DNA of 64,000 nucleotides, from assembly GCA_013538855.1 (NCBI GenBank), contig JABXJS010000235.1, positions 1-64,000 of the forward strand, read 5' to 3'. Source of the DNA: Herpetosiphonaceae bacterium (lineage in GTDB: Bacteria > Chloroflexota > Chloroflexia > Chloroflexales > Herpetosiphonaceae). A program made the position numbers and the translations under genes. A model generated the notes under the pieces. It was not told the DNA's origin and made no database searches. It saw only the letters and a program-made list of their open reading frames with translations. Below, piece after piece: positions 1 through 7,812 of the stretch (the stretch's first letter is position 1; each line of letters starts with the position of its first letter).

Positions 1-155
1 CGGTTCCTTTCTTGGTTGGCACCACAAAGGATACCGCACGATTCGGCCGCCACACCGTTTACCCTGGCCCCAGGGAGTCCTGTGATCTACTGAGTATCAC
101 CGATGCCTTTGAACTCGCGCTCCGGCAACTGAAGCCAACCAACAACGAGCGCTAG
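1..155 (+). CDS. C-terminal end of an unrecognised protein (5' end outside window)
   Basis: An open frame runs from the window edge (codons starting at base 3) to a TAG at 153-155 and gives about 50 residues, beginning VPFLVGTTKD and ending LALRQLKPTNNER. I do not recognise the family and no motif can be named. The stop is directly followed, with no gap, by the stop of the convergent gene at 156, and no terminator hairpin is visible between them. The frame could be fortuitous because its start is not seen. Confidence 0.4.
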   Translation, partial: VPFLVGTTKDTARFGRHTVYPGPRESCDLLSITDAFELALRQLKPTNNER

Positions 156-626
156 CTACATCCAGCAAGCGTGCCAAAGCTGTACACCAACGCTGACCAG
201 CTCGTAGGCAGCAGCAGCCTGCTCTGCGAGTGGTAGTGCTGTGGTCAGATCAAGCTCCACCGCTTGCTCACCAGTAACCGTAAGCGCACAGGTGCGCCGC
301 TGTGCTTGCCCCACGGTTGATCCGTTAAGCAGCAGCGGCAAAAAGCTACGCTCGGTGTGTGCTGGTGGCGTACACGCTACCACCCTCGGTGGTGTCGTCG
401 CCATAGGCGCGATGTGACCATCCTCTGGAGCCACAGGCGTTGTCTCGCTATCAGGATTAGTCACCTCAGGCGCTAGCTCCACATCAGGGCGGGCTTGATT
501 AAGCGTCGCAGCAGCTGTGATCGCTGGAGCAATGCTCGAGAAAATCAGGCTAAATAAAATGACCAGGGTAAAACTGCGCGAGCGACCCTCATGAGCCGTA
601 TCCAGAAAGCCTGTATTTGTGTTCAT
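156..626 (-). CDS. secreted protein with FLPLL motif, function unknown
   Basis: The 156-residue product has a clear export signal: a charged N-terminus (HEGRSRS), a hydrophobic core at residues 19-39 (LVILFSLIFSSIAPAITAA) and an AAA-type cleavage region. A Pro/Glu/Thr-rich linker (about 45-82) follows, then ACTPPAHTERSFLPLLLNG. FLPLL/YLPL-type motifs recur in exported Chloroflexota proteins, and the GH16 enzyme in this window ends VYLPQLMR. No enzymatic domain is visible. The protein may be the truncated front end of a longer exported protein, because the frame stops 46 residues after the motif with LWHACWM. A perfect hairpin sits 3 nt upstream of the start and would cover any ribosome-binding site. 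Confidence 0.5.
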   Translation of the reverse strand: MNTNTGFLDTAHEGRSRSFTLVILFSLIFSSIAPAITAAATLNQARPDVELAPEVTNPDSETTPVAPEDGHIAPMATTPPRVVACTPPAHTERSFLPLLLNGSTVGQAQRRTCALTVTGEQAVELDLTTALPLAEQAAAAYELVSVGVQLWHACWM

Positions 627-629
627 GCC

Positions 630-677
630 GAGGGATGTGCCGCGCCTAAGTAGCGGCTTAGGCGCGGCACATCCCTC
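630..677. promoter_or_regulatory. perfect 21-bp inverted repeat hairpin upstream of the secreted-protein gene
   Basis: Bases 630-650 and 657-677 are exact reverse complements, separated by the 6-nt loop TAGCGG. The stem starts 3 nt upstream of the ATG of the leftward gene that ends at 156. In that transcript the hairpin would hide the translation start region. No T-run follows on either side, so an ordinary intrinsic terminator is unlikely. It could be a translation-blocking leader, a REP-like element or a protein-binding palindrome. Confidence 0.7.
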
Positions 678-740
678 AGGTGCTATAAGCTTAAGCAGGG
701 AGCGTTACACGCGTGTGATTTAGGCGTTATTTTTACGTCT

Positions 741-760
741 ATTGCCAGTGAACTGGCAAT
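741..760. promoter_or_regulatory. 9-bp palindrome, possible operator
   Basis: ATTGCCAGT and ACTGGCAAT flank a 2-bp centre, forming an almost continuous palindrome. It lies 115 bp upstream of the rightward gene at 875, in an AT-richer intergenic stretch next to TTATTTTTACG. Its size and symmetry suit a dimeric repressor site. No regulator is known for it. Confidence 0.35.
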
Positions 761-874
761 CTGCCTAAGCTGGTTCGATCAAATTTCAGGCATCCTCACC
801 AATGCTGCCGCCGCACAGCCGCCGCTATAATGCCAGTGCGCACCTAGTCAGTCTGTTCAGAGGAGGTCGCAGCT

Positions 875-1708
875 ATGCGTTTTTTGATGTGTCGCCCCAC
901 ATTTTTTGATGTCGCATATGTCATCAACCCGTGGATGAGCGGGAATATTCATGCGGTGGCCCAGGGCCGCGCCGCCTATCAGTGGCGCTCGCTCTACGAG
1001 CACCTCAGCAGTCTCGGCCATGTCGAGCTGATTGATCCACAGCCCGATGTTCCCGATATGCCCTTCACGGCCAATGCCGCCGTCGTGCTCGCCGAGACAG
1101 CAATTATCAGCCGCTTTCGCTTCCCCGAGCGCCAGCAAGAGGAGCCACACTTCGCGCGCTGGTTCGAGGCCGCTGGCTTCCGCGTGCAGCGCATGCCCGA
1201 CACAATCCCCTTCGAAGGTGCTGGCGACGCGCTGCTCGACCGCGCCGCTTCCCGCCTCTGGCTGGGCTACGGCCACCGCTCCGAGCATGCTGCGGCGGCC
1301 TATCTGCGCCGCTGGCTCGATGTCGAGGTTGTGCCGCTGCAGCTGGCCGACACGCGCTTCTACCACCTCGATACCTGCTTCTGCCCACTGGAGGGCGGCT
1401 TCCTGCTCTACTTCGCGCCCGCCTTCACGCCCGCCGCGCGCGCCTGCATCGAGGCGCTGGTGCCCGCCGAGCGCCGCTACAGCGTCAGCGAGGCCGATGC
1501 GCTGAGCTTTGCCTGCAACGCGGTCAACGTTGGCACAACAGTGCTGCTGAACCAGGCCTCGCCGCAGCTTCAGCAGCAGCTGAGCGCCTGGGGCCTGCGC
1601 CTGATCCAGACGCCGCTGAGCGAGTTTTTAAAAGCTGGCGGCGCTGCCAAGTGCCTGACGCTGCGCCTCAACGAGCCACGCCTTCAGCCTGCGCTCGTCG
1701 CTGCTTAA
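875..1708 (+). CDS. amidinotransferase-fold hydrolase (DDAH / arginine dihydrolase-like)
   Basis: This 277-residue enzyme belongs to the guanidine-modifying superfamily (dimethylarginine dimethylaminohydrolase, arginine deiminase, ArgZ-type arginine dihydrolase). The N-terminal signature MCRPTFFDVAYVINPWM is present, followed by FTANAAVV around N67. FEGAGDAL supplies acidic residues E114 and D118. FYHLDTCFCPL carries the catalytic His H164. GGAAKCLTLRL near the C-terminus carries the nucleophile Cys C260. The family hydrolyses or transfers amidino groups of arginine derivatives through a thiouronium intermediate in the cytoplasm; substrate choice (methylarginine or arginine) cannot be read here. 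AGGAGG at 861-866 supports the ATG. The gene is monocistronic and followed by a hairpin. A partial arginase lies at the far end of the window. Confidence 0.85.
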   Translation: MRFLMCRPTFFDVAYVINPWMSGNIHAVAQGRAAYQWRSLYEHLSSLGHVELIDPQPDVPDMPFTANAAVVLAETAIISRFRFPERQQEEPHFARWFEAAGFRVQRMPDTIPFEGAGDALLDRAASRLWLGYGHRSEHAAAAYLRRWLDVEVVPLQLADTRFYHLDTCFCPLEGGFLLYFAPAFTPAARACIEALVPAERRYSVSEADALSFACNAVNVGTTVLLNQASPQLQQQLSAWGLRLIQTPLSEFLKAGGAAKCLTLRLNEPRLQPALVAA

Positions 1709-1714
1709 ATGCCG

Positions 1715-1750
1715 GCAGGCCCGCCCACGATTATGCGTGGACGGGCCTGC
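1715..1750. terminator. probable bidirectional transcription terminator
   Basis: A 15-bp stem with one mismatch (1715-1729 with 1736-1750) and loop ATTATG lies just after the stop at 1708 and just before the stop of the convergent gene at 1773. No clear T-run follows, so the assignment rests on stem strength and position. Confidence 0.6.
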
Positions 1751-1772
1751 TCACGACGATGTATGCCAACTG

Positions 1773-2114
1773 CTACTGTGTGCGGCGAACCAGCCCTAGC
1801 GCGGTGACAAGCGCCAGCAGCAGGCTCACCTCCCAAAAATGGGCCACCCCCAGCACCAAAAACCCAAGCTGAAGCGCCATCAGCGCCGCAACATTCAGGC
1901 CGCCAAGCTGCATCGACAGCATGTCAAAAGGCGGCGCATCGTTGAGACGCTGCACCAGTGCCGGCGCATAGAAGGCAAACCCATAGGCGATAATCAGGGC
2001 CAGCCACTGCGGCCACGCCGCCAGCTGATGCCCAACAATCCATAACATCACGCCTGCCAGGGCCACCATCGCCGCCCCACCAAGCCGCTGCCAAAGCCGT
2101 ACTGAAGCGTGCAT
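1773..2114 (-). CDS. small integral membrane protein
   Basis: The 113-residue product begins MHASVRLWQRLGG. This start is chosen because CCTCCT at 2120-2125 reads AGGAGG on the coding strand at proper distance; an upstream extension to 2192 lacks such support. Three or four hydrophobic segments are visible (AAMVALAGVMLWIVG, WLALIIAYGFAFYAP, LNVAALMALQLGFLVLGVAH, SLLLALVTALGLV) and it ends with the basic tail RRTQ. No family motif was recognised, and no role can be inferred from its neighbours. It converges on the amidinotransferase-fold gene and shares the hairpin between them. Confidence 0.7.
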   Translation of the reverse strand: MHASVRLWQRLGGAAMVALAGVMLWIVGHQLAAWPQWLALIIAYGFAFYAPALVQRLNDAPPFDMLSMQLGGLNVAALMALQLGFLVLGVAHFWEVSLLLALVTALGLVRRTQ

Positions 2115-2237
2115 TGTGTGCCTCCTTGTGTTGCTCGTATGCCGCAAAGTGTATATGCAGATATCTGTTCTGGCCTCGGGCCAGCGCTGCACATCCAGCG
2201 CCTGCTCGCTCCGACTTTCTCTGTAGTCGCCGTCCGC

Positions 2238-2594
2238 CTAGCAGCTTAGGTTGTAAAGCTTTTCGATGAAAGAATCGTCAGTGGTTAATCGCAGCGGCTC
2301 AGCCCGGGAACCCTCTGGGTGGGCCTGCTGCGTTGCTGCCGCGCCCCGGCCTTGGCGATTGCCCAGCGCCGCTTTTTTTCGCCCCACAGCCCATGGCTGT
2401 CCTGCGTCTGAGCGCCCACAGCCCCCGAGTAAGCCACCCGCAGCTCCAAAAGCGCCACCGGTGAACGGTCGAGATAGCAGCAGCGCCGACTCTGCCCAGA
2501 GGGTCCCCGGCAGCTGAACCACGCGCGCAACCAACAGCGCTGCTTTTCCTAAACCCTTTACACAGATCACCACCATTGTACGCATCAGCCCCAA
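2238..2594 (-). CDS. hypothetical protein, coding status uncertain
   Basis: A 118-codon leftward frame has a weakly hydrophobic N-terminal part (VVICVKGLGKAALLVARVVQ), a Gly-rich middle and a polar tail ending DDSFIEKLYNLSC. The last 35 residues look more protein-like than chance, but the middle (GGAFGAAGGLLGGCGRSDAG) does not, and other frames are open over the same interval. No good ribosome-binding site is seen. A structured RNA was considered, but no known RNA core motif fits. This is the only candidate for the 2115-2594 interval. Confidence 0.25.
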   Translation of the reverse strand: MGLMRTMVVICVKGLGKAALLVARVVQLPGTLWAESALLLSRPFTGGAFGAAGGLLGGCGRSDAGQPWAVGRKKAALGNRQGRGAAATQQAHPEGSRAEPLRLTTDDSFIEKLYNLSC

Positions 2595-2622
2595 TTGTCA
2601 AATGGCGCTTCTGTAGTATGAT
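2595..2622 (+). promoter_or_regulatory. sigma70-type promoter for the TfoX-N gene
   Basis: TTGTCA at 2595-2600 and TATGAT at 2617-2622 are separated by 16 bp, and the ATG follows at 2655. Both boxes match the vegetative consensus in 5 of 6 positions. Confidence 0.65.
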
Positions 2623-2654
2623 TGAAACATATGTTTTGACCAGAAAGGGCGCTT

Positions 2655-2984
2655 ATGTCAAACCAGCAGACAGTATTTGAGCAGATTGTGGCCCGCCTTA
2701 GCCAGCATCCAGCGGTCGAGCAGCGCTCGATGTTTGGCAGCCAGGGGCTGAGCGTGAACGGCAATCTTTTTTTGACCTTCCACACCAGCGACATCGCGGC
2801 CAAGCTGAGCGGCGCAGCGCACGCCAGTGCGCTGGAGCTAACCGGAGCGCAGCGCTGGGACCCGAGCGGCAAGGGCCGGGCGATGCGCGAGTGGGTGCAG
2901 GTGCCCGCCGCTCACTGCGACCGGTGGGCGGAGATCGCCGACGCCGCGCTGGCCTATGTGGCGACCTTGCCGCCCAAGCATTAG
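2655..2984 (+). CDS. TfoX N-terminal domain-family protein
   Basis: The 109-residue protein resembles the TfoX/Sxy N-terminal domain: FEQIVARL at the start, SMFGSQGLSVNGNLFLTFH in the middle (the family's MFGG/Y-G-L-pattern) and WVQVPAAHCDRWAEIADAALAYV at the end. In Haemophilus and Escherichia, TfoX/Sxy drives competence gene expression. Stand-alone N-domains such as this are common in many bacteria, their function is not settled, and competence should not be assumed. A promoter lies just upstream. GAAAGGG about 8 nt before the ATG is an acceptable ribosome-binding site. Confidence 0.8.
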   Translation: MSNQQTVFEQIVARLSQHPAVEQRSMFGSQGLSVNGNLFLTFHTSDIAAKLSGAAHASALELTGAQRWDPSGKGRAMREWVQVPAAHCDRWAEIADAALAYVATLPPKH

Positions 2985-2990
2985 CGAGCG

Positions 2991-3362
2991 CTAATCTGCG
3001 CTGATCAACTGCATCAGCTCAATCCGGTTGCCAAACGGATCATAGACATACGTGCGATCATAGCCCGCCAGTGGCTCATCGCTGGCCACGCTGTAGCCAG
3101 CGTTCAGGCAGCGCGCCACCAGCGCATCAAGGTCATGCACCAAGAACGCGGGATGCGCCTTGCGCGCAGGCACAAAGTTGCTATCGACACCAAGATGCAG
3201 CTTGAGATCGCCGCCAGTGAGCCATAGGCCGCCGCGGCCCTGGAGATTGGCGGGCTTGGGTACCTCGGTGAGGCCCAGCACATCACCATAAAAGGCGCGT
3301 GCCTGATCCTCGCCGCCAGCGGGAATGGCGATCTGCACATGATCAAGATGGTAGATATTCAT
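2991..3362 (-). CDS. VOC (glyoxalase/bleomycin-resistance fold) protein
   Basis: The 123-residue protein has the paired beta-alpha-beta-beta-beta units of the vicinal oxygen chelate fold: LDHVQIAIPAGGEDQARAFY and GLWLTGGDLKLHLGVD, then HPAFLVHDLDALVARCLNAG and TYVYDPFGNRIELMQ. Candidate metal ligands are H8, H56 or H70, and E115. Members include glyoxalases, dioxygenases and thiol-dependent resistance proteins; the substrate here cannot be determined. AGGAGT precedes the ATG on the coding strand. It is convergent with the TfoX-N gene, with only a few bases between the stops. Confidence 0.85.
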   Translation of the reverse strand: MNIYHLDHVQIAIPAGGEDQARAFYGDVLGLTEVPKPANLQGRGGLWLTGGDLKLHLGVDSNFVPARKAHPAFLVHDLDALVARCLNAGYSVASDEPLAGYDRTYVYDPFGNRIELMQLISAD

Positions 3363-3449
3363 CGAAGACTCCTTGCTGCTGTGTAGCGTTGTCGACTCTA
3401 CGGTAGCACAATCGTCGTGCTAGCACAGCTAGCAATTTCCCAGCCTAGG

Positions 3450-3466
3450 CATAGAGGCCCTCTATG
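3450..3466. promoter_or_regulatory. 8-bp palindrome upstream of the VOC gene
   Basis: CATAGAGG and CCTCTATG flank a single C. The palindrome lies about 90 bp upstream of the VOC start, between two divergent-looking elements, and could be an operator. No T-run follows, so a terminator is unlikely. Confidence 0.3.
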
Positions 3467-3479
3467 GTGCATACACAAA

Positions 3480-3503
3480 CGACCCGCCTCTTGACGCGGG
3501 TCG
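3480..3503 (-). terminator. intrinsic terminator of the ABC exporter remnant
   Basis: CGACCCGC (3480-3487) pairs with GCGGGTCG (3496-3503) across an 8-nt loop. On the minus strand it is followed by a T-rich stretch (TTTGTGT). It lies 25 bp past the stop at 3528. Confidence 0.7.
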
Positions 3504-3527
3504 CTCACAATTATGCCAAATACAGAA

Positions 3528-4408
3528 TTAAGCCGACGCGCCGGAGTAGTTGCGCAGGCCAACGCACCAGACCACGCGCGCCAGCCCCTGCAGCCCTAGC
3601 GCCAGGCCAAAAGCGAGCAGCAGTGTCTGCGCATTAAGGCGACTGGTGAGCGCCTGCGCCGACACCATCACCGCAAAAGCCACCGGCAGCAGAAACGTAA
3701 GGCTCGAGCGCAGCCAGCCAGGGTAGACGCCAACCGGCCAGCGCCCAGCCTGGTAGAGGCTTTCGAAAATCTCAAGGATGTTCTCAACGCGCACCACCCA
3801 GCAGGTGCCTGCCGTGAGCATCAGCCAAACGCTATAGATCATCAGCACGCCCAGCAGCAGCGCCGCCAAAAACATACGCGCGTCGAGCCAGCCGACAGCC
3901 CCGCCCAGCAGCACAACGGCCGTGATAATCACGCCCAGGCCAGTGAGCACATCGACCGCCTGCCAGATGCGCACCTCGCGCACGCTGACGATAATCTGCG
4001 CGTCAGCGGGCTTAGTAAACGCATAGTCGAGCGTGCCTGCACATCGGTCATAAGGCGCTTCATGGTGGGCTGAACAAACATCTTGATCAGGTGAAACGGA
4101 TGCACAGGCTTCAGCAGCTCGTTCGACAGCGTGCCGCGCCGAAGCCGGCCCTCGAACGCATACGGCGTGAGCGCAATATTTATATGCCGCACGAGCGTCC
4201 AGACGATGTAGTAGACCGCAAAGGTGCCCGGAGTGTAGCCGACCACGCTGCCGCCCTGTGAGCGAGCCACCGTCGACCAGACCACCAGGTACACCACCGG
4301 CTCGACCATCATCGCCAGCAGCCAGATGATGTTGGAGGTGCGATACTGGACCATTGTCGCCATCGCCACCTTGATGCGCGCCCAATAGTAGTCTAGCCGC
4401 CAGCTCAT
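3528..4408 (-). pseudogene. chimeric, frameshifted ABC-2 permease remnant
   Basis: Two paralogous six-helix permeases normally follow this type of ATPase. Here only a hybrid remains. The first frame (4408 down to about 4040) encodes the start of one permease (MSWRLDYYWARIKVAMATMV through RGTLSNELLKPVHPFH and PTMKRLMTD). A second frame, from about 4037 to 3528, then gives the C-terminal two thirds of the partner permease (GTLDYAFTKPADAQIIVSVR, the membrane helices and a C-terminal NYSGASA). The frames differ, so no single protein spans both. The arrangement implies loss of the permease-1 C-terminus and permease-2 N-terminus plus a frame change. The ATPase gene next door is also damaged, which points to decay of the whole operon; local assembly error is the alternative. 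Confidence 0.75.
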
Positions 4409-5376
4409 ACGATGGCCTCCGTAGCAAACACATGCTCGATCACATCCTCAATCGGCGGGTCTTCGACCGTCAGGTCCTGCACCGCGCAGGCGGCGAGGAT
4501 CTGCGCGGTGATGCGCGGCGTGTCGGCCTTGGGCACGTACAGCGTCACGCGCGCCCCGTCCTGGGCCACGACCTCACCATAGGCGCTCAAGGCGCTGCGC
4601 GGATCGAGGAGGGTGACGACAGCGTTTTGAAGGCGGCGAAGCGCTCGACGCGGCTGCTCAAGTCGCCGTCGAATAGCAGCTGGCCGTGGTGGATGACGAT
4701 CACGCGGCGGCACAGCGCCTCTACATCGGCCATATAGTGGCTGGTCAGGATCACGCTCGCGCCATAGCGCTGGTTATACTCGCCGCTGAAGGTGCGAATG
4801 CGCCGCTGCAGCGTCACATCGAGGCCGATAGTTGGCGCATCAAGAAAGAGCACCTTGGGCCGATGCAGCAGTGCGGCGGTGATCTCAACCTTCATGCGCT
4901 CGCCAAGCGAGAGATTACGCACCGGCTTCTGCACAATTGCGCCGATATCGAGCAGGTCGATCAGATCATCGCGGGTGCGGCGAAACTCCGCCTCAGGAAT
5001 CTGATAGACAGCGCGCTGGAGGTCAAACGAGTCCAGCGCCGGAATATCCCAGACGAGCTGATGGCGCTGGCCCATGACGGGGGTAATCTGGCGCAGAAAG
5101 GCTTTTTCGCGCCGTTCGGGCACAAAGCCAAGCACCTGCACCGCGCCAGCGCAGGGAAGAAGCAGGCCAGAGAGCATCTGAAGCGTCGTGGTTTTGCCAG
5201 CGCCGTTGGGGCCAAGAAAGCCGACGATCTCGTCTGGCGCAAGATCAAACGACACGCCAGCGACCGCCTGCACCTCGCGCGACGTACGCCGCACAAGGCT
5301 CACCAGCGCCGCCCGCAGCCCGGCCTCGCGCTCGGGCACCATAAACACCTTTCGTAGATCGGTCCTGGATCGCCAT
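4405..5376 (-). pseudogene. ABC-2 exporter ATPase with two frameshifts
   Basis: Walker A (GFLGPNGAGKTTTL), the signature (NLSLGERMKVE) and Walker B (KVLFLDAPTIGLD; the usual Glu is Asp-Ala-Pro-like here) identify an ABC ATPase of the drug or daunorubicin-export type with a C-terminal extension. The frame is broken twice. The natural start ATGGCGATCCAG (5376-5365) is separated from TDLRKVFMVPE by one extra G near 5364. Near 4623-4625 the frame must shift again to connect FAAFKT with AVVTLLDPRSALSAYGEVV and the C-terminal DVIEHVFATEAIV. Corrected, the product would be about 325 residues, normal for the family. The stop overlaps the permease start (ATGA). Both breaks are single-base indels, one beside an AAAA run, so sequencing error is possible. 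Confidence 0.75.
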
Positions 5377-5473
5377 ATCAGCTTCACTCAAGCGGAGCCT
5401 CGCTTTCAACGCGGAGCTACAGGCGTAGATCGTAGCATCTGCAGCAGCCCCGACCACCATGCCCTAGGCGGAT

Positions 5474-5506
5474 AAAAAACCGCCCTCGACACAGCGTCGG
5501 GGGCGG
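5474..5506 (-). terminator. intrinsic terminator of asnS
   Basis: On the minus strand CCGCCCCCGAC pairs with GTCGAGGGCGG (11 bp, one mismatch, 5-nt loop), followed by six T. It lies 27 bp past the asnS stop. Confidence 0.85.
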
Positions 5507-5532
5507 CAAAGCAGCTAGAGGTGCTGGGCCAG

Positions 5533-6876
5533 CTAGGGATAGAGGCGGTAGAGCTGGCGCGGGAAGGGAATCGTCTCGCGAATATGATGCGTTCCGGCGA
5601 TCCAGGCAGTGCAGCGCTCGATGCCCATGCCGAAGCCAGCGTGGGGCACCGTGCCATAGCGGCGCAGGTCGACGTACCACTGATAGTCTTCGAGGTTGAG
5701 GCCATGCTCGCGGATGCGCTGCTCAAGCAGCTGTGGATCGTGGATGCGCTGTGAGCCGCCGATGATCTCGCCATAGCCCTCGGGAGCCAGCAGATCGGCG
5801 CAGCGCACCACCTCGGGACGACCCTCGGCGGGCTGCATATAGAAGGCTTTGACCACAGTGGGATAGTTATAGATAAACACTGGCTTTTGGTTCAAACTGG
5901 CCAGGAACGTCTCGTGGGGTGCGCCGAAGTCCTCGCCCCACTCGATTGATGGCAGCGGTTGATCCTCCGGTGGCACAGTGACACCCTCGCGGACAGCCTG
6001 CTGAATGCGCTCGACGGCCTCATCGTAGCTCATGCGCGGGAACGGCGGCACGACCTGTTCGAGGCTCGCGGTATCGCGCTCAAGGACTTTGAGCGCCTCG
6101 CCGCAGCGATCGAGCACGCGCTGGACGATATAGGCGACAAAGTTCTCCTGTAGCTCCATATTATCGTCTTGATCAGCGAAGGCCACCTCTGGCTCGATCA
6201 TCCAGAACTCGGTCAGGTGGCGCCGTGTTTTCGATTTCTCGGCGCGGAAGGTCGGGCCGAAGCAGTAGACCCGGCCAAAGGTGCTCATACCCGACTCGAC
6301 ATAGAGCTGCCCGGTCTGCGCCAGGTAGGCCTTGCCAAGATCGAAGTAGTCGGTAGCGAAAAGGTTGGTGGTACCTTCGGCGGCGGTGGCCGTCAGCAGC
6401 GGCGTATCGTAGCGCACGAAGTGCTCGCTGTTGAGGTACTCCTGCGCTGCGGCGATCACCTCAGCGCGGATGCGCAGCAGTGCGTGCTGCTTCGACGAGC
6501 GCACCCACAGGTGGCGATGCTCCATCAAGAACTGTGTGCCGTGCTCCTTCGGTGTAATTGGGTACTCGTTGGCCAGATCGACGACCTCGATATCGCTAAC
6601 GTCAATCTCGAAGCCAAGCGCCGAGCGCTCATCGGCGCGCACCGTTCCGGTCACATACAGCGACGACTCTTGCGTGAGCTGCTTAGCGCGCTCAAACACA
6701 TCCTCGCTGACATTCTTCTTAAACACGACGCACTGGATAACGCCAGTACCGTCGCGCAGTTGGATAAAAACCAGTTTGCCTTTTTCAGTTTTGTGGTACA
6801 CCCATCCAGCTAGACGTACAGTCTCGCCAACCGAATCGGCGATATCAACCACGTAGGTTGAGGGCAACAAGGACAT
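5533..6876 (-). CDS. asnS: asparaginyl-tRNA synthetase
   Basis: The 447-residue class IIb aminoacyl-tRNA synthetase charges tRNA-Asn with asparagine in the cytoplasm. The N-terminal OB-fold anticodon-binding domain (about 15-105) includes [20 protein letters not shown] and [13 protein letters not shown]. The catalytic domain has motif 2, [21 protein letters not shown]-like, and motif 3, [13 protein letters not shown]. The sequence GQLYVESGM and the absence of the GAD insertion favour AsnRS over AspRS. Length is normal. It is the second gene of a two-gene unit, 9 bp after the AP2-domain protein gene, and is followed by its own terminator. Confidence 0.95.
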   Translation of the reverse strand: MSLLPSTYVVDIADSVGETVRLAGWVYHKTEKGKLVFIQLRDGTGVIQCVVFKKNVSEDVFERAKQLTQESSLYVTGTVRADERSALGFEIDVSDIEVVDLANEYPITPKEHGTQFLMEHRHLWVRSSKQHALLRIRAEVIAAAQEYLNSEHFVRYDTPLLTATAAEGTTNLFATDYFDLGKAYLAQTGQLYVESGMSTFGRVYCFGPTFRAEKSKTRRHLTEFWMIEPEVAFADQDDNMELQENFVAYIVQRVLDRCGEALKVLERDTASLEQVVPPFPRMSYDEAVERIQQAVREGVTVPPEDQPLPSIEWGEDFGAPHETFLASLNQKPVFIYNYPTVVKAFYMQPAEGRPEVVRCADLLAPEGYGEIIGGSQRIHDPQLLEQRIREHGLNLEDYQWYVDLRRYGTVPHAGFGMGIERCTAWIAGTHHIRETIPFPRQLYRLYP

Positions 6877-6885
6877 ACGAACTCC

Positions 6886-7596
6886 TTAACCACCAGCGTT
6901 GCTATTACTATTGTTACTGTTTGTAGACAACGCCTTTCCGTAAATCTCGCGCTCTTTTTCGCGCCGTAGCTGGAGCGCGCGGCGCAGCGCTTCTTTCTCG
7001 CCATACTTATTGATTGAAACTGAGGTGCGCTGAATCACATTTGGCTCAGGCGTCCATGTGACTTCAAACACTGGGCGGGTCTGCAAGCGCCCGTTACGAT
7101 CGCGGAAGGGCTTCTCGACGCGGCTTACGCCCAGAACGCCAGTGTTATTGCGCGGGCGTGTCGCCGGCACAACTCGATCAGTGCGTGGCTTGCCCAGCTC
7201 GCGCTCCATCTCGTCGCGATACTCTAGCGCTGCAGCGAGCGCGCCCTCGCGACCATCGAACTGGAGGTCGCTGAAGAATTTCACCCGCCACTCGCCACGA
7301 AAGCCAACCCGCACATACCAGCCATGGGTTCCTTTGATCTCCTGATCGATGCGGCTGACGCTCTTGTAGCTCTGGCTTGGATCAAGCTGTGGCTGCATAG
7401 GCTTGCCGAGGGTTCGGCGAATCTCATCGCGGTGGTCGAGGGCTTGGCGCAGTGCCGCCTCGGTGCCACCGCAGGCGACATCGCCAAAAAACTTCGAGTA
7501 GACCTCGCCACGAATCCGTATTCGAACCTGCCATCCTCCTCCCGATCCCTGATTCCGGCGCGTAACATGTTTGAATTTTCGCTGTGTGATAGACAT
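6886..7596 (-). CDS. triple AP2-like DNA-binding domain protein
   Basis: The 236-residue protein has three repeats that look like bacterial AP2 domains: residues 8-64 (GWQVRIRIRGEVYSKFFGD, AALRQALDHRDEI), 78-135 (GWYVRVGFRGEWRVKFFSD, ALAAALEYRDEM) and 149-219 (TGVLGVSRVEKPF, FEVTWTPEP, ALRRALQLRREKE). AP2 domains use a three-stranded sheet to contact DNA; in bacteria they usually accompany HNH homing endonucleases, but no nuclease motif is present. The tail is Asn/Ser-rich. It starts at an ATG with AGAGGAAC upstream and lies just before asnS, so the two are probably co-transcribed. It may be a regulator or a nucleoid-type protein; its target is unknown. Confidence 0.75.
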   Translation of the reverse strand: MSITQRKFKHVTRRNQGSGGGWQVRIRIRGEVYSKFFGDVACGGTEAALRQALDHRDEIRRTLGKPMQPQLDPSQSYKSVSRIDQEIKGTHGWYVRVGFRGEWRVKFFSDLQFDGREGALAAALEYRDEMERELGKPRTDRVVPATRPRNNTGVLGVSRVEKPFRDRNGRLQTRPVFEVTWTPEPNVIQRTSVSINKYGEKEALRRALQLRREKEREIYGKALSTNSNNSNSNAGG

Positions 7597-7696
7597 GGTG
7601 TTGGTTCCTCTTGGGGTAAAAGTATGTTCGAAAACAAACTCCTTACAAATCTACAATTCTCACGCCATTAGATCGGGAATATTGTTTTGTTCTAGT

Positions 7697-7723
7697 TGTA
7701 CTAGCACACGCACTGTACTAGCA
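7697..7723. repeat. two direct repeats TGTACTAGCA in the divergent intergenic region
   Basis: The 10-bp word occurs at 7697-7706 and 7714-7723 with a 7-bp gap, so the copies are 17 bp apart. They lie between the divergent AP2/asnS unit and the glycan cluster, where a shared regulator could bind. Confidence 0.5.
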
Positions 7724-7764
7724 TAATTATACCTTATCCACAGCACAACTCGTACACCTTTAGC

Positions 7765-7783
7765 AGCACTGTCGTGCTATAAT
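7765..7783 (+). promoter_or_regulatory. -10 box and overlapping hairpin before the glycan cluster
   Basis: A perfect TATAAT lies at 7778-7783, about 30 bp before the first glycosyltransferase start. The small inverted repeat AGCAC-TGTC-GTGCT (7765-7778) overlaps its upstream edge and could be an operator. No convincing -35 box is seen. Confidence 0.45.
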
Positions 7784-7812
7784 ATGGTCTTTATTTCGAG
7801 GTCAATGTGCTT

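Noticed and set aside
2285-2530. SRP or RNase P RNA on the minus strand
   Set aside because: Stretches such as GGCAGCAACGCAGCAGG recall SRP RNA, but the GGAA tetraloop and paired core are missing, and no RNase P core motif is present.
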